DNA of 64,000 nucleotides from Chryseobacterium rhizosphaerae (GTDB taxonomy: Bacteria > Bacteroidota > Bacteroidia > Flavobacteriales > Weeksellaceae): positions 1 to 64,000 of the forward strand of contig NZ_QNUF01000028.1 of the NCBI RefSeq assembly GCF_003385455.1. The letters run 5' to 3'. The notes beneath the pieces are model-generated. The model ran no database searches. It was not told where the DNA came from and worked only from the letters and a program-made list of their open reading frames with translations. Every line of letters starts with the position of its first letter. The stretch's first letter is position 1. Made by a program: the position numbers and the translations under genes. Below are positions 27,216-36,073 of this stretch, one piece after another.

Positions 27216-28466
27216 ATGGAAAATATTGTCTCATTTGTTTTAAAGGTTGCGAGTAGATGCAACCTCAATTGTTCTTACTGTTACATGTATAATCTGGGCG
27301 ATAAAACCTATCTCTCTCAGCCTAAATTCATGTCTATGGAAACAATTACAGTTTTTGCTCAAAAACTCCATACCTATTGCCAGGAAAAGAAGGCAAGATA
27401 TGTTCAAATCGTATTTCATGGTGGGGAACCTATGTTGTGGGGTAAAGAAAATTATAAACAGGCCATTGAAATTTTTACAACCATTGTAAAAGACGTGGAT
27501 TTTGGCTTTGCAATGCAGACAAACGGCGTAAGCCTTACCCATGATTGGTATAAACTGTTTAAAGAACTTAATATCCGGGTGGGAATCAGCATGGACGGTC
27601 CCAAAGAACACCATGACAGATACCGCGTATTTCATAATGGAAAAGGATCTTATGAAAAAGTAGTAAAGGCTATAGAGCTTGGAAAACAATATGGCATGAG
27701 TAATATCCTGTCTGTTGTTAATCTGAATATTTCTCCTTCAGAATTTTATCAGGAAGTAAAAAATTTAGGAGTACCGAGTTTTAACCTGTTATTACCGGAT
27801 GGGCACTATGACAATTTACCCGATAGTTTTGAAAAATTAAAAGTAAATACATTACATCATACTCCCTATGCTGATTGGCTTATTGAAATATTCGAGATAT
27901 GGAAAACAGATAGTGACAGACCTATGATACGTTTTTTCCGGACGTTGATTGAACTGATCATGGGAGAGCAGACAGGGGATCAAATGGTGGGAAGGCTGAC
28001 CAATGGTGTCGCTGTTTTGGAAACAAACGGAGCGCTGGAAGTGTCGGATTCTATCCGGGCCTGCTATGAAGGAATTACGAGGAATGATCTGAATATTCAT
28101 ACCCATTCTATTGACGATCTGTATAATGATCCATTATTTGAGGTCTTTTTTCACAGTCATAATATGGTGAATGATACATGTCTGACCTGTCCGATATATG
28201 ATATATGTGGCGGTGGGTTCCTGGGAAACCGTTATTCCAATGAGGAAGGTTTTGATAACCCTACCATTTACTGCCATGATATGATAAAACTGGTTTCTCA
28301 TATTCAAAATGATATCGTAAACAGCCTTCCGGATGAGGTCTGTGCTTCTTTGGATGCTAGCGAGGCTCATTATGAAGAAATCGTAGAAGAGCTAAAAGAA
28401 ATATCACTTATAAAAGCTCATGATGAAATAAAAAACAAATTAAAATCATTTAGTTTAGTATGTTAA
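27216..28466 (+). CDS. Radical SAM/SPASM peptide maturase, FxsB/XyeB-like
   Basis: A 416-aa enzyme. The radical SAM cluster motif is CNLNCSYC (Cys15, Cys19, Cys22), followed by the GGEP motif (FHGGEPMLW) and SMDGP. The SPASM region carries Cys283, Cys322, Cys325, Cys331 and Cys353 in the pattern CLTCPIYDICGGGFLGNRYS...YCHD, which I recognise as typical of the FxsB/XyeB group that forms cyclophane crosslinks in precursor peptides. The peptide gene precedes it, and its last seven bases overlap the next gene. Family membership is secure; the exact crosslink is inferred. Confidence 0.88.
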   Translation: MENIVSFVLKVASRCNLNCSYCYMYNLGDKTYLSQPKFMSMETITVFAQKLHTYCQEKKARYVQIVFHGGEPMLWGKENYKQAIEIFTTIVKDVDFGFAMQTNGVSLTHDWYKLFKELNIRVGISMDGPKEHHDRYRVFHNGKGSYEKVVKAIELGKQYGMSNILSVVNLNISPSEFYQEVKNLGVPSFNLLLPDGHYDNLPDSFEKLKVNTLHHTPYADWLIEIFEIWKTDSDRPMIRFFRTLIELIMGEQTGDQMVGRLTNGVAVLETNGALEVSDSIRACYEGITRNDLNIHTHSIDDLYNDPLFEVFFHSHNMVNDTCLTCPIYDICGGGFLGNRYSNEEGFDNPTIYCHDMIKLVSHIQNDIVNSLPDEVCASLDASEAHYEEIVEELKEISLIKAHDEIKNKLKSFSLVC

Positions 28467-29275
28467 GAAAAGGACTTCAATTATACAATAGCGGGATTGA
28501 TAATATCGGACAGCAGATCTTAATCAATACCGGTACTGAATCGGCAGAGCATATTACAACTGTTGAATATTCCGGTAATGCTTTTATTCCCAAAAAAAGC
28601 TGGAGACCCCTTACCCCAAAAGAGCACAGCATTATCATGACCAATGATCATTTTAATCCACTGTCAAAATCGGTTTCTGTGGGAAGAATTCCCCAAAAAG
28701 TAATTAATCTTATTAAAAAGTTACAATTATCAGAATGTACAAGTCTGTTTGATATTGAACCTAAATTTCAGGAGAACGAAGAACTGGTTATGAAGATCAA
28801 TAAAGAACTGGATGAGTTTTTGAAAAATAAATCTTCAGTTCAGCAGTATAAGTTCCATCGTATTGCCAAAGCCCAGCCTAACAGAGAAACGACCACTTTT
28901 CATTTTATAAATAAAGAATATATCCGATATACAGGTCTGCATATTGATGAGAGCCGGAAATTTACCCCTCATACAGCTTATAAATCGGACAACAGGATAT
29001 CTATTAATATCAGTAGCGAATCCCGTTATCTGTATTATATCAACCTGAGTTTAAGACAAATTTATAAACTATACCACAGAAGAAAAATAACCACAGAAAA
29101 TATTGTAGAAAATTTCTTAAATGACTTTCCTGATTATCCTGTAATCAGATTAGAAATAAAACCTTATCAATATTATATTGCTCCCACTGATAATTTTATC
29201 CATGACGGAAGCACTTTAGGAAATAAAGAATTTGATATCACCATCGTTTACACTGGAAAATTTGATAATTATTAA
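28460..29275 (+). CDS. HxD...H putative Fe(II)/2-oxoglutarate oxygenase-like protein 1
   Basis: A 271-aa protein with no transmembrane segment. The likely metal site is His161-x-Asp163 (TGLHIDES) with a distal His248 in APTDNFIHDGST. Between them lies NRISINISSESRY followed by LYYINLSLRQIY. The order and spacing resemble the facial triad of Fe(II)/2-oxoglutarate oxygenases, but the usual Arg about ten residues after the distal His is absent, so co-substrate binding may differ. It starts inside the end of the maturase gene and is paralogous to the next gene. I do not know a named family; oxidation of the modified peptide is a hypothesis. Confidence 0.6.
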   Translation: MLRKGLQLYNSGIDNIGQQILINTGTESAEHITTVEYSGNAFIPKKSWRPLTPKEHSIIMTNDHFNPLSKSVSVGRIPQKVINLIKKLQLSECTSLFDIEPKFQENEELVMKINKELDEFLKNKSSVQQYKFHRIAKAQPNRETTTFHFINKEYIRYTGLHIDESRKFTPHTAYKSDNRISINISSESRYLYYINLSLRQIYKLYHRRKITTENIVENFLNDFPDYPVIRLEIKPYQYYIAPTDNFIHDGSTLGNKEFDITIVYTGKFDNY

Positions 29276-29279
29276 CACT

Positions 29280-30158
29280 ATGAAATTAAAAAGCGGAATA
29301 AAGATTTTTTGTACGGACAGGAAATTTGAGGAAACTGTAACAATTAATACCGGCAGTCATTCCAGTAAATACAGACAGCCTACCAAGGTTTCATTTGGAG
29401 AAGTAGATTTCGAGCCACAATATGAAGATGAAGCTTATCTTCCCAAAAGAGATTGGGGAAAAGTGGAGGGGCAGGTTGTATCCAGAATCCAGACGGCCCG
29501 CTTTCTAAAAGATTATAATACTGCTGCTATAGGGAGAATTCCTGAAGAACTGCAAAGTTTATGTAAGCAGCTTAATCTTCACGGAGCGACCAGTGAAAAG
29601 GAAGTTCTTGAATGCTTTTACAATAATAAAGAAATCGTAGAGCGACTGAATGAGGGATTAAATGATTTTTTACAAGACCTATCTGCAGATTATTCTTTTC
29701 ACTGTATTGCAGCCGGTTACCCTAACTGTGAAACCACTTCGGTAGACAGAAGGAATCTGCGGGAAGGATATCAGCCGCATGAGATGAGGTTCATTGGGCT
29801 TCATAAAGATTCTTCCGACCGGAAAATGACAATCGGATCATCTCATAGACATGGTAATCGTCTAACAATCAATCTTGGTCAGGAATCAAGATATTTTCTA
29901 TTTATCAATCTGACCATGATCCAGATCTATAATATGCTGAAGAAAAAAACTGATGTAAAAAAAGAAAATATTACCAATAAGAATATCATTGAGTATTTTT
30001 TTAAATATTTCCCTGACTATCCGGTACTTAAAATAGAACAAAAACCCTATGATTTTTATATAGCGCCCACGGATAATTGTATTCATGACGGTTCTACATT
30101 AGATGCAAAGACTTTAGATATTACCATGGTATTTCTGGGACACTTTACTATGTTATAA
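29280..30158 (+). CDS. HxD...H putative Fe(II)/2-oxoglutarate oxygenase-like protein 2
   Basis: A 292-aa paralogue of the preceding protein. Shared blocks are GRIP near residue 86, ETTS near 151, GLHKDSS (His175, Asp177), NRLTINLGQESRY, INLTMIQIY, FPDYPV, and APTDNCIHDGST (His269). It has a longer N-terminus and an extra His/Arg-rich insert (SSHRHGNR). It starts four bases after the first copy ends, at 29280 rather than at an earlier in-frame start inside the neighbour. Two retained, diverged copies suggest two modification sites or two successive oxidations. Confidence 0.6.
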   Translation: MKLKSGIKIFCTDRKFEETVTINTGSHSSKYRQPTKVSFGEVDFEPQYEDEAYLPKRDWGKVEGQVVSRIQTARFLKDYNTAAIGRIPEELQSLCKQLNLHGATSEKEVLECFYNNKEIVERLNEGLNDFLQDLSADYSFHCIAAGYPNCETTSVDRRNLREGYQPHEMRFIGLHKDSSDRKMTIGSSHRHGNRLTINLGQESRYFLFINLTMIQIYNMLKKKTDVKKENITNKNIIEYFFKYFPDYPVLKIEQKPYDFYIAPTDNCIHDGSTLDAKTLDITMVFLGHFTML

Positions 30159-30301
30159 AAATTGGGTAGTAGGTTTTTTAGATATGCCACATAATTGGTT
30201 TTCATTTCCTCTGATTTTCGATATCTGACTGGAATTATTGCTGCTGCAAAAAGACTTTCTTATATTTATAGAACCAAACCATCATACAAAATCAGTTGAT
30301 C

Positions 30302-31834
30302 ATGAAAAAAGCTCTTCTAACCGTTTTAGGTATTCTCGTTATCCTCGTTGCTGTCTTACTTATTAAAACGTATACTTATCCGTTTAAGAAAAATACAGCT
30401 GAAGCCGGAGAAGGATGGAAGCCTGTGAAAAATGATTCAGCCATAATGAGATTTTCCAACGGCATAAAAATTCCAACGGTATCCACCGGGAGTTTGGGAG
30501 AATTCAACTATACACCTTTTGATGAGTTTAAAGAATATCTGAAAAGATCATATCCATTGGTTTATCAGAATACAGAGAATTTCGAAGTAAATAAATATGG
30601 ATTGGTATTCAGGCTGAAAGGAAGTAATCCTGCTCTTGAGCCTATCCTGTTTCTTTCCCATATGGACGTTGTACCTCCGGGAGATGCTGATATAAAAAAC
30701 AAAGAAGAAAATATATTCCGTCCCGATGATAAAGTACTGCCTCCTGTTTCAAAAGTTGCTGAAGATTGGGATTATTCCCCTTTTGCAGGAGTGGTTGCCA
30801 ATGGCAGGATTTATGGAAGAGGAGCAATAGACATGAAAGGTATGCTCTTCTCCCTGATGGAGTCTATGAACAATTTGATTAAAAGTAAACAAATTCCGCA
30901 ACGTGATATTTACCTTGCTTTCGGTTTTGATGAAGAAGTAGGGGGACAAAAAGGAGCTATTCAGATTGCTGATTATTTTAAGAAAAAAGGATTGAAGTTT
31001 GATGCAGTATATGATGAAGGAGGTTTGATTATGCAGAAAGGAAGTGTAGCCGGAATAGATTCTGATGTTGCTGTAGTAGGATGTGCTGAAAAAGGATTTC
31101 TTTCTGCAAAAATAAAAGTAAAAGGACTCGGTGGGCATTCATCCATGCCTCCTATGGAAAGTGCTATTGGAAAAGCTGCTGTTATTATGCAGCGTCTGGA
31201 AGATGATCAGATGAAACCCGTCATTACCCCACTAATCAAAGAGTTTTTTGATAATATCGGTGGTGCTATGCCATTCTCCAGCAGACTTGCAATTGCCAAC
31301 CAATGGCTTTTAAAACCTGTGCTGTTATCTCAGCTTACCAAAAATAATACAACCAATGCGTTGGTAAGAACCACTACAGCTTTAACCATGATGAAAGGAA
31401 GTGATGGAACGAATGTCCTTTCTCCGGAAGTTGAATTTGTTGTTAATTTCAGGCTCCTTCCGGGAAATACGGTCAAAGATGTCAGAGAACATATTGCAAA
31501 ACTTACACAGGGGTTCGATGTTGAGGTGGAAGAGATTGATAATACACGGGAAGCTTCAAAAATATCACCTACCAATACCAAAGCATACCAACTGATACAA
31601 GCTGGAATCAAGGAAATTCATCCGGGAGCTATTGTTACTCCTTATCTTACAATGGCAGGAACAGATGCAGCAAAATATGAAATTGTGAGCAAGAATGTAT
31701 ACCGGTTCATGCCAATCAAAATAAACAGTTCGGAACAGCAAAGTATTCATAGTACCAACGAATATCTCAGCATAGAAAACTATCTGAAGATGATCCATTA
31801 CTTTGAATATATGATGAAAAACTATGACAGGTAG
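30302..31834 (+). CDS. M20-family metallopeptidase, membrane anchored
   Basis: A 510-aa protein with one N-terminal membrane helix (ALLTVLGILVILVAVLLI). The di-zinc site appears as FLSHMDVVPP, GRGAIDMKG, FDEEVGG and a later His region (GLGGHSSMPP for the dimer domain; INSSEQQSIHSTNEY near the end). This is the carboxypeptidase S / PM20D1-like branch of M20. ATG 30302 is chosen over a TTG two codons upstream. It follows the RiPP locus by about 145 bases in the same direction but has no evident link to it. Confidence 0.88.
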   Translation: MKKALLTVLGILVILVAVLLIKTYTYPFKKNTAEAGEGWKPVKNDSAIMRFSNGIKIPTVSTGSLGEFNYTPFDEFKEYLKRSYPLVYQNTENFEVNKYGLVFRLKGSNPALEPILFLSHMDVVPPGDADIKNKEENIFRPDDKVLPPVSKVAEDWDYSPFAGVVANGRIYGRGAIDMKGMLFSLMESMNNLIKSKQIPQRDIYLAFGFDEEVGGQKGAIQIADYFKKKGLKFDAVYDEGGLIMQKGSVAGIDSDVAVVGCAEKGFLSAKIKVKGLGGHSSMPPMESAIGKAAVIMQRLEDDQMKPVITPLIKEFFDNIGGAMPFSSRLAIANQWLLKPVLLSQLTKNNTTNALVRTTTALTMMKGSDGTNVLSPEVEFVVNFRLLPGNTVKDVREHIAKLTQGFDVEVEEIDNTREASKISPTNTKAYQLIQAGIKEIHPGAIVTPYLTMAGTDAAKYEIVSKNVYRFMPIKINSSEQQSIHSTNEYLSIENYLKMIHYFEYMMKNYDR

Positions 31835-31863
31835 CTACCCTGATGCAAATGGGTAACGTATTG

Positions 31864-32295
31864 CTATTTTATCTTTTTTATTTTACCGGGATTAACATAT
31901 AAACTACCATTCTGACTTCCATGAGTGTAAAGGTTCATGGTTTCAAAATCGAGTACAGCAGATATGCCCAATCCACTTTTTTCAATCCACGAGATGAAAA
32001 TCTTAGTCTGATCTAATGGTGAATACACATATGTATCCGTTTCTTCAGTGGCACCGGGATAGTCCCCTTTAATTAATTTCCAGTGGACCATTGAATCTGA
32101 TAGTAACGTGATATGATAAGTGTATTCTTTGTACTTCCATTCGTAAGTGCTGCCAATTAAATTCCGGATATTTACCATATTGTCGGTCTTGTTCGTTATT
32201 TCTTGCTTCTTTTCAGTTTTTGGTTTTTCTGTACAGGCATTTGAAACCAGAGAAGCCATCACTATTAAAAATAGGGTTAATACATTCTTATTCAT
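31864..32295 (-). CDS. MoaF-like lipocalin-fold lipoprotein
   Basis: A 143-aa lipoprotein (signal ending SLVSNAC, Cys21). After a short charged linker, the body IGSTYEWKYKEYTYHITLL, VHWKLIKGDYPG and IFISWIEKSGLGISAVLDF resembles the calycin-like MoaF/phenolic-acid-decarboxylase fold. No catalytic residues are evident, and it may bind a small ligand. It is convergent with the M20 gene and stands alone. Confidence 0.5.
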   Translation of the reverse strand: MNKNVLTLFLIVMASLVSNACTEKPKTEKKQEITNKTDNMVNIRNLIGSTYEWKYKEYTYHITLLSDSMVHWKLIKGDYPGATEETDTYVYSPLDQTKIFISWIEKSGLGISAVLDFETMNLYTHGSQNGSLYVNPGKIKKIK

Positions 32296-32571
32296 CAGAT
32301 TTGTTTTAGTTGTTTTTTATGTTTTTTCTTTTTGTACACCTTACTCAAATATCTGAAAGTTTAATAAAACAAACAAATAAAAACTAATTTGCTTTAATGA
32401 GGTAGGAGTTTTCAATGGGTTGATTATTCGTTGATTATGAAAGTTTTTAGAAGGTTTTAAAGGTAAAACAGAGTAAATGATCCGATTTATTAATATGGTA
32501 GATAAAAAGGATTGTTTTTTTTAAAACTTTTTTTAGAGAATATGGATTTCGGGCAAGGAACAATATAAAAT

Positions 32572-32606
32572 ACGTCAAGTTCTGTCGCATTCACCATATA
32601 TATTTG
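32572..32606 (+). promoter_or_regulatory. Promoter with conserved upstream element, copy 1
   Basis: ACGTCAAGTTCTGTCGCATT (32572-32591) is followed by the -7 box TATATTTG at 32599-32606. The same 20-base element with one change and the same 27-base distance to a TAnnTTTG box occurs at 33995. The gene start at 32626 is 20 bases after the box. The rest of the 32296-32571 spacer is AT-rich with no gene. Confidence 0.65.
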
Positions 32607-32625
32607 TAAGACAAATTACAATATT

Positions 32626-33846
32626 ATGATTTATACAGAAGATTTTTTCGCACAAAACAGTCCATATCCAAATGATGATTTGGTGCAGTTAGTTGATAAT
32701 TTAACCAAGGAAAATGTTAATTACAAAAAAATTGCCGTTTGGATGGATGGTACTTCCATAAACTCGTCTAACGAAGCAAATTTAATTGATGGGAAAATTT
32801 ATAGAAAGAAGGGAACTGAGTATTATGTGAATACGCTCATTTTATCAGGTTCAGAATTAAATGCCGGTCTTTTTGGAGTAAGAGCTGATGGGGCTACGGA
32901 TGATTCTGATGCATTACAAAAAGCTTTTGACTTTTGTGGGAAGAATGGATGGAAGCTGAAGTTGCCTATTGGGGAAATTGTTATATCAAAAAATATAGTG
33001 TGTGCTATAACAACTAATACTAATATTAATCGATTTCAATTAATTGGTTCAGGTGTTAATTTAACATTTCTTCGTTCAATTGGAACGACAGGAGGATTGC
33101 ATTTTGTGTCAGATGGTCCTAACGGTTCTAGTTATTTGACGATTTCCGGATTTACGATTACAAGACCAGATGTAACAAATGCTTCCGGTGGTGCTGGTGT
33201 GTATGTAAAGAATATTATGGAGCTTACCATAAAAGATGTCGAGGTATTTAAATTTAATATCGGAATGCAGATAATGGATACCTGTTCTTCTCTTTTTGAA
33301 AATGTAAAAACCCATTGGGGTGACAAAGGTTTCTATTGCGAGATGGTGGCTGTTACCCCTCCCAATTTGCTAACATTTATTAATTGTCATTTTAATTCAA
33401 ATGCTGTTAAAGGAGTAGAATTATATAGAATACATAATGTGAAGTTTGATGGATGTGGATTTGAGGGTAATGGTGGAAATGCCTTAGAGGCTTCATTTGC
33501 AACAGCTAATGGAAGGGTGGGATTAAACTTAATCAATAACTATTTTGAAGGAACTTCTAATGGTGTTGATGTTTATTATACTTTAAATAGCGGTGGAACA
33601 GCGAATTTCATTGGCAATACATTTAATAGATTAACAGCCAGTATTTATACTTCAGTTTTTGTTCTTTCGAATACTGCTGAAAAAAGTTACTTGAACTTTG
33701 TAGGAAATGGGTTTATGAATGGTGGCAAATTTATTCCAAACGGAGATAAGCCTGCTGTTTTAATAACCGGGAATACAGCCAATATTCATTATACAGATAC
33801 TAATTATTATGAAACACCTTCAGATGAGCTCATCTGCCTTCCATAA
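32626..33846 (+). CDS. Right-handed beta-helix protein, pectate-lyase/tailspike-like
   Basis: A 406-aa protein without a signal peptide. It starts with a short helical region, then GLFGVRADGATDDSDALQKAF, the entry motif of pectate-lyase-3 / phage tailspike beta-helices, followed by repeating coils (LTISGFTI, LTIKDVEV, NVKFDGCGFEG, LNLINNYFEG, ANFIGNTFN). Phage tailspikes use this fold to cleave surface polysaccharide; catalytic acids cannot be picked out by eye. No phage genes lie nearby. It shares a promoter element with the following gene. Confidence 0.7.
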   Translation: MIYTEDFFAQNSPYPNDDLVQLVDNLTKENVNYKKIAVWMDGTSINSSNEANLIDGKIYRKKGTEYYVNTLILSGSELNAGLFGVRADGATDDSDALQKAFDFCGKNGWKLKLPIGEIVISKNIVCAITTNTNINRFQLIGSGVNLTFLRSIGTTGGLHFVSDGPNGSSYLTISGFTITRPDVTNASGGAGVYVKNIMELTIKDVEVFKFNIGMQIMDTCSSLFENVKTHWGDKGFYCEMVAVTPPNLLTFINCHFNSNAVKGVELYRIHNVKFDGCGFEGNGGNALEASFATANGRVGLNLINNYFEGTSNGVDVYYTLNSGGTANFIGNTFNRLTASIYTSVFVLSNTAEKSYLNFVGNGFMNGGKFIPNGDKPAVLITGNTANIHYTDTNYYETPSDELICLP

Positions 33847-33887
33847 TATATAATGTAAAAAATATTCAAAATATTTCTCAACTATAA

Positions 33888-33912
33888 GCCAGATCATTGA
33901 TCTGGTTTTTTC
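33888..33912 (+). terminator. Terminator of the beta-helix gene
   Basis: The stem CCAGATC/GATCTGG with a 3-base loop is followed by seven T residues. Confidence 0.82.
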
Positions 33913-33994
33913 TGTAAAAAAGATAAAAAGGTTCATTATTATGACATAGCTTTTGGAAAGAACTGGATGTTAGTCAGAGAATAAAAATAAAAAC

Positions 33995-34029
33995 ACGTCA
34001 AGTTTTGTCGCATTACGACAATAGCTTTG
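33995..34029 (+). promoter_or_regulatory. Promoter with conserved upstream element, copy 2, and inverted repeat
   Basis: ACGTCAAGTTTTGTCGCATT (33995-34014) precedes the -7 box TAGCTTTG (34022-34029) at the same spacing as copy 1. Here the element is part of a perfect inverted repeat TTGTCG-CATTA-CGACAA (34005-34021) that abuts the -7 box and could be an operator. Confidence 0.65.
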
Positions 34030-34050
34030 CTTTATCAAAATTACAGAGCT

Positions 34051-34746
34051 ATGGAATTGCCATTTTACTTAAACTTTAAAGACTTTGAAAGTTATTATTA
34101 CGACAACCTTGAAAAATGGTTTGAAGAATATCATAATACGAGTGAAACAGATTATCTGAAAGCTCTTGCAGCTTTATATAGTCCTTATCTGTATTACAAT
34201 TTTGCAGAAGATAGAGTACAGGCAGATGCTTCCATTGAGGTTAAAGATTGTTTTTTTCCTTATCATGAAAAAATTGGAATCTCTTTTTGTACAAGCTGTG
34301 AAAATGGAAAATCATCTAAAAAAGGACTAAGCCATGTATTTGAATGGAAAACCGTTTCAATGATGGAGTATGCCCAGCATATTCTGGATAAAATCAACCG
34401 ATATTGTTCAAAAAACAGCAATGCCCTGAATGGTGGTAAAAATATCCTGGATTATATCAATGAGCATGACATTGTAACCTCCAGAGAAGGAGTTGGATAT
34501 TGTATCAACTACAACAAACATCAAATGGCTGTTCCTTTCCTGAAAGCTTATCTTCCTTACTATGGACAAACGGTCAATATGGCTATATACCGGGATTTTA
34601 TTTTCTCTCTTGTAGAAATAGCAGAATTTATCGATCAGAAACTGAAAACAGTGCAGGCCTTTGAGCATACCATTTATGTACACTCAAGATCAGAAGCTAA
34701 ATTTAAAGTACAGATGAGTAGGCAGTTCCTTACCCTATGCAATTAA
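34051..34746 (+). CDS. Uncharacterised protein, co-regulated with the beta-helix gene
   Basis: A 231-aa soluble protein rich in Tyr, Phe and Lys with no signal peptide or membrane segment. Landmarks are YLNFKDFESYYYDNLEKW, a central CFFPYHEKIGISFC and a C-terminal helix-rich part (FSLVEIAEFIDQKLKTVQAF). I do not recognise the family. The frame is open from 34027, but that codon lies in the -7 box, so ATG 34051 is chosen. The shared promoter element upstream suggests joint control with the beta-helix gene at 32626. Confidence 0.65.
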   Translation: MELPFYLNFKDFESYYYDNLEKWFEEYHNTSETDYLKALAALYSPYLYYNFAEDRVQADASIEVKDCFFPYHEKIGISFCTSCENGKSSKKGLSHVFEWKTVSMMEYAQHILDKINRYCSKNSNALNGGKNILDYINEHDIVTSREGVGYCINYNKHQMAVPFLKAYLPYYGQTVNMAIYRDFIFSLVEIAEFIDQKLKTVQAFEHTIYVHSRSEAKFKVQMSRQFLTLCN

Positions 34747-34802
34747 ATGAAACCAAATATTCATACTAATTATATTGTTGAAAAACCCTGGTTTTTCAAA
34801 CA

Positions 34803-34834
34803 AAAATCCCAATCAGGAATGATCGGGATTTTTT
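34803..34834. terminator. Bidirectional terminator
   Basis: AAAATCCC and GGGATTTT pair across 14 bases, with T residues after on the plus strand. It separates the convergent genes at 34746 and 34850. Confidence 0.7.
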
Positions 34835-34849
34835 ATGATATCAAATAGA

Positions 34850-35653
34850 TTAGTTCTTATGATAGGGGATATTCCAGATAATATCCGCTGCCAGATAATG
34901 AACACCCCCGTGATGAATACTTCTGCTATCTCTGATAAGGTCATTCATGTAGCCTACATCTACAGTAAAAGGAGAGTGGGGAATCGTAAACATATAATAG
35001 GCTGCAATACGCATTTCACGATATCCAAAAGAAGTCCACTGTGGATCTGGGTCGTTAAGGTGGCTCATAGAAAACAGGGCTTCGGCACTTAATGCTAATT
35101 TCTGGTTATTTGTTGGTGATAGATTGTACGTCAGCTGACTTTTGATACGGGTTCTCAATTGGAAATCCTCTTCCACTTTGCTAAAATCAGCAGCGAAAAA
35201 TTTTCTGAATTCCTGTCGGACTGTATTTTTTAATTTCCACTTTTTTCCAAGATCAAAAGTATAGGCATATCTTCCGTAGATCCTGAATTCCTGTTCCGTG
35301 CTTTCTTTTTCGTAAGGGGCGCTGCTTTCATATTGAGGTTGACGCCGATAGCTAAGAGCATAGCTGTATTGCTGATGTGGGGCAAAAGAATGGTAAACCT
35401 CATGGTTTATTACAAGAATAGCCTGTTTGGAAAGGAGGTTATCATTGTCCGGACTGCTTTTACGGCCTATAGCAATATAGCTTAAAGCTTGCTTTTTTCC
35501 TAATGAATCCAGCTGACGCTTTACTCCAAAAGCTGTCCATAATGCTGTATTGGCATCACCCAAACCTGGTGGACTGATCTGTGCTTTTAAGGTATTTCCT
35601 ATAAAACCAATTAAAAATAAGGTTGCTAAAATTTTCTTTATACTACACATCAT
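34850..35653 (-). CDS. DUF2490 outer-membrane protein
   Basis: A 267-aa protein with a signal peptide (KKILATLFLIGFIGNTLKAQ) followed by amphipathic strands that alternate aromatic residues (RIYGRYAYTFDLGKKWKLKN, FQLRTRIKSQLTY, AYYMFTIPHSPF). This is the DUF2490 beta-barrel family common in Bacteroidetes; function unknown. It is convergent with the upstream accessory gene and divergent from the TonB receptor. Confidence 0.7.
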   Translation of the reverse strand: MMCSIKKILATLFLIGFIGNTLKAQISPPGLGDANTALWTAFGVKRQLDSLGKKQALSYIAIGRKSSPDNDNLLSKQAILVINHEVYHSFAPHQQYSYALSYRRQPQYESSAPYEKESTEQEFRIYGRYAYTFDLGKKWKLKNTVRQEFRKFFAADFSKVEEDFQLRTRIKSQLTYNLSPTNNQKLALSAEALFSMSHLNDPDPQWTSFGYREMRIAAYYMFTIPHSPFTVDVGYMNDLIRDSRSIHHGGVHYLAADIIWNIPYHKN

Positions 35654-36073
35654 GGATCACTTCTTCAATATTAATGTTTAATGTCTGCGGGATCGTAAGA
35701 ATGAATGACTTACAAAAAGAGTATTTCTCATTACAAAGTTATAAGAGGCTACGCACTCATTGTTTACTTAAATTCTTTTAATACTATTTAAAAACACGAC
35801 AAAACTAGCCGATGATTTAGGAAGAATTTAGGAATGCATAGAATTTGTAATTCTTATGGAATCATAGTTCAGGGATCGTATTGTTTATTTTATTTAGAAT
35901 AATTCAAATTAATATTGCGGGTGAGGTTTGTATTCTGTTATTTTGCATTTTTATTTATAATTATTTTAAATAAGGCTGGAAAAATGATACGATGTAGTGA
36001 AAATATACCTCTGTTAAAGGAAATAATCAATCCTGGAAAAACAAAAAACACCAATAAACTTTTAAAAACTAAA
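35654..36073. other. Intergenic region upstream of the TonB receptor
   Basis: About 420 AT-rich bases. The receptor reading frame is open back to 35915 and would add 53 residues without a signal peptide; I treat that as non-coding. No clear regulator box could be read. Confidence 0.4.

Noticed and set aside
30302..31834. M20 peptidase considered as the leader protease of the RiPP locus
   Set aside because: M20 enzymes of this branch act on small substrates, the gene has its own spacing of about 145 bases, and nothing links it to the precursor.
35915..36073. 53-residue N-terminal extension of the TonB receptor
   Set aside because: The signal peptide begins at 36074, and an exported receptor would not carry the extra residues in front of it.
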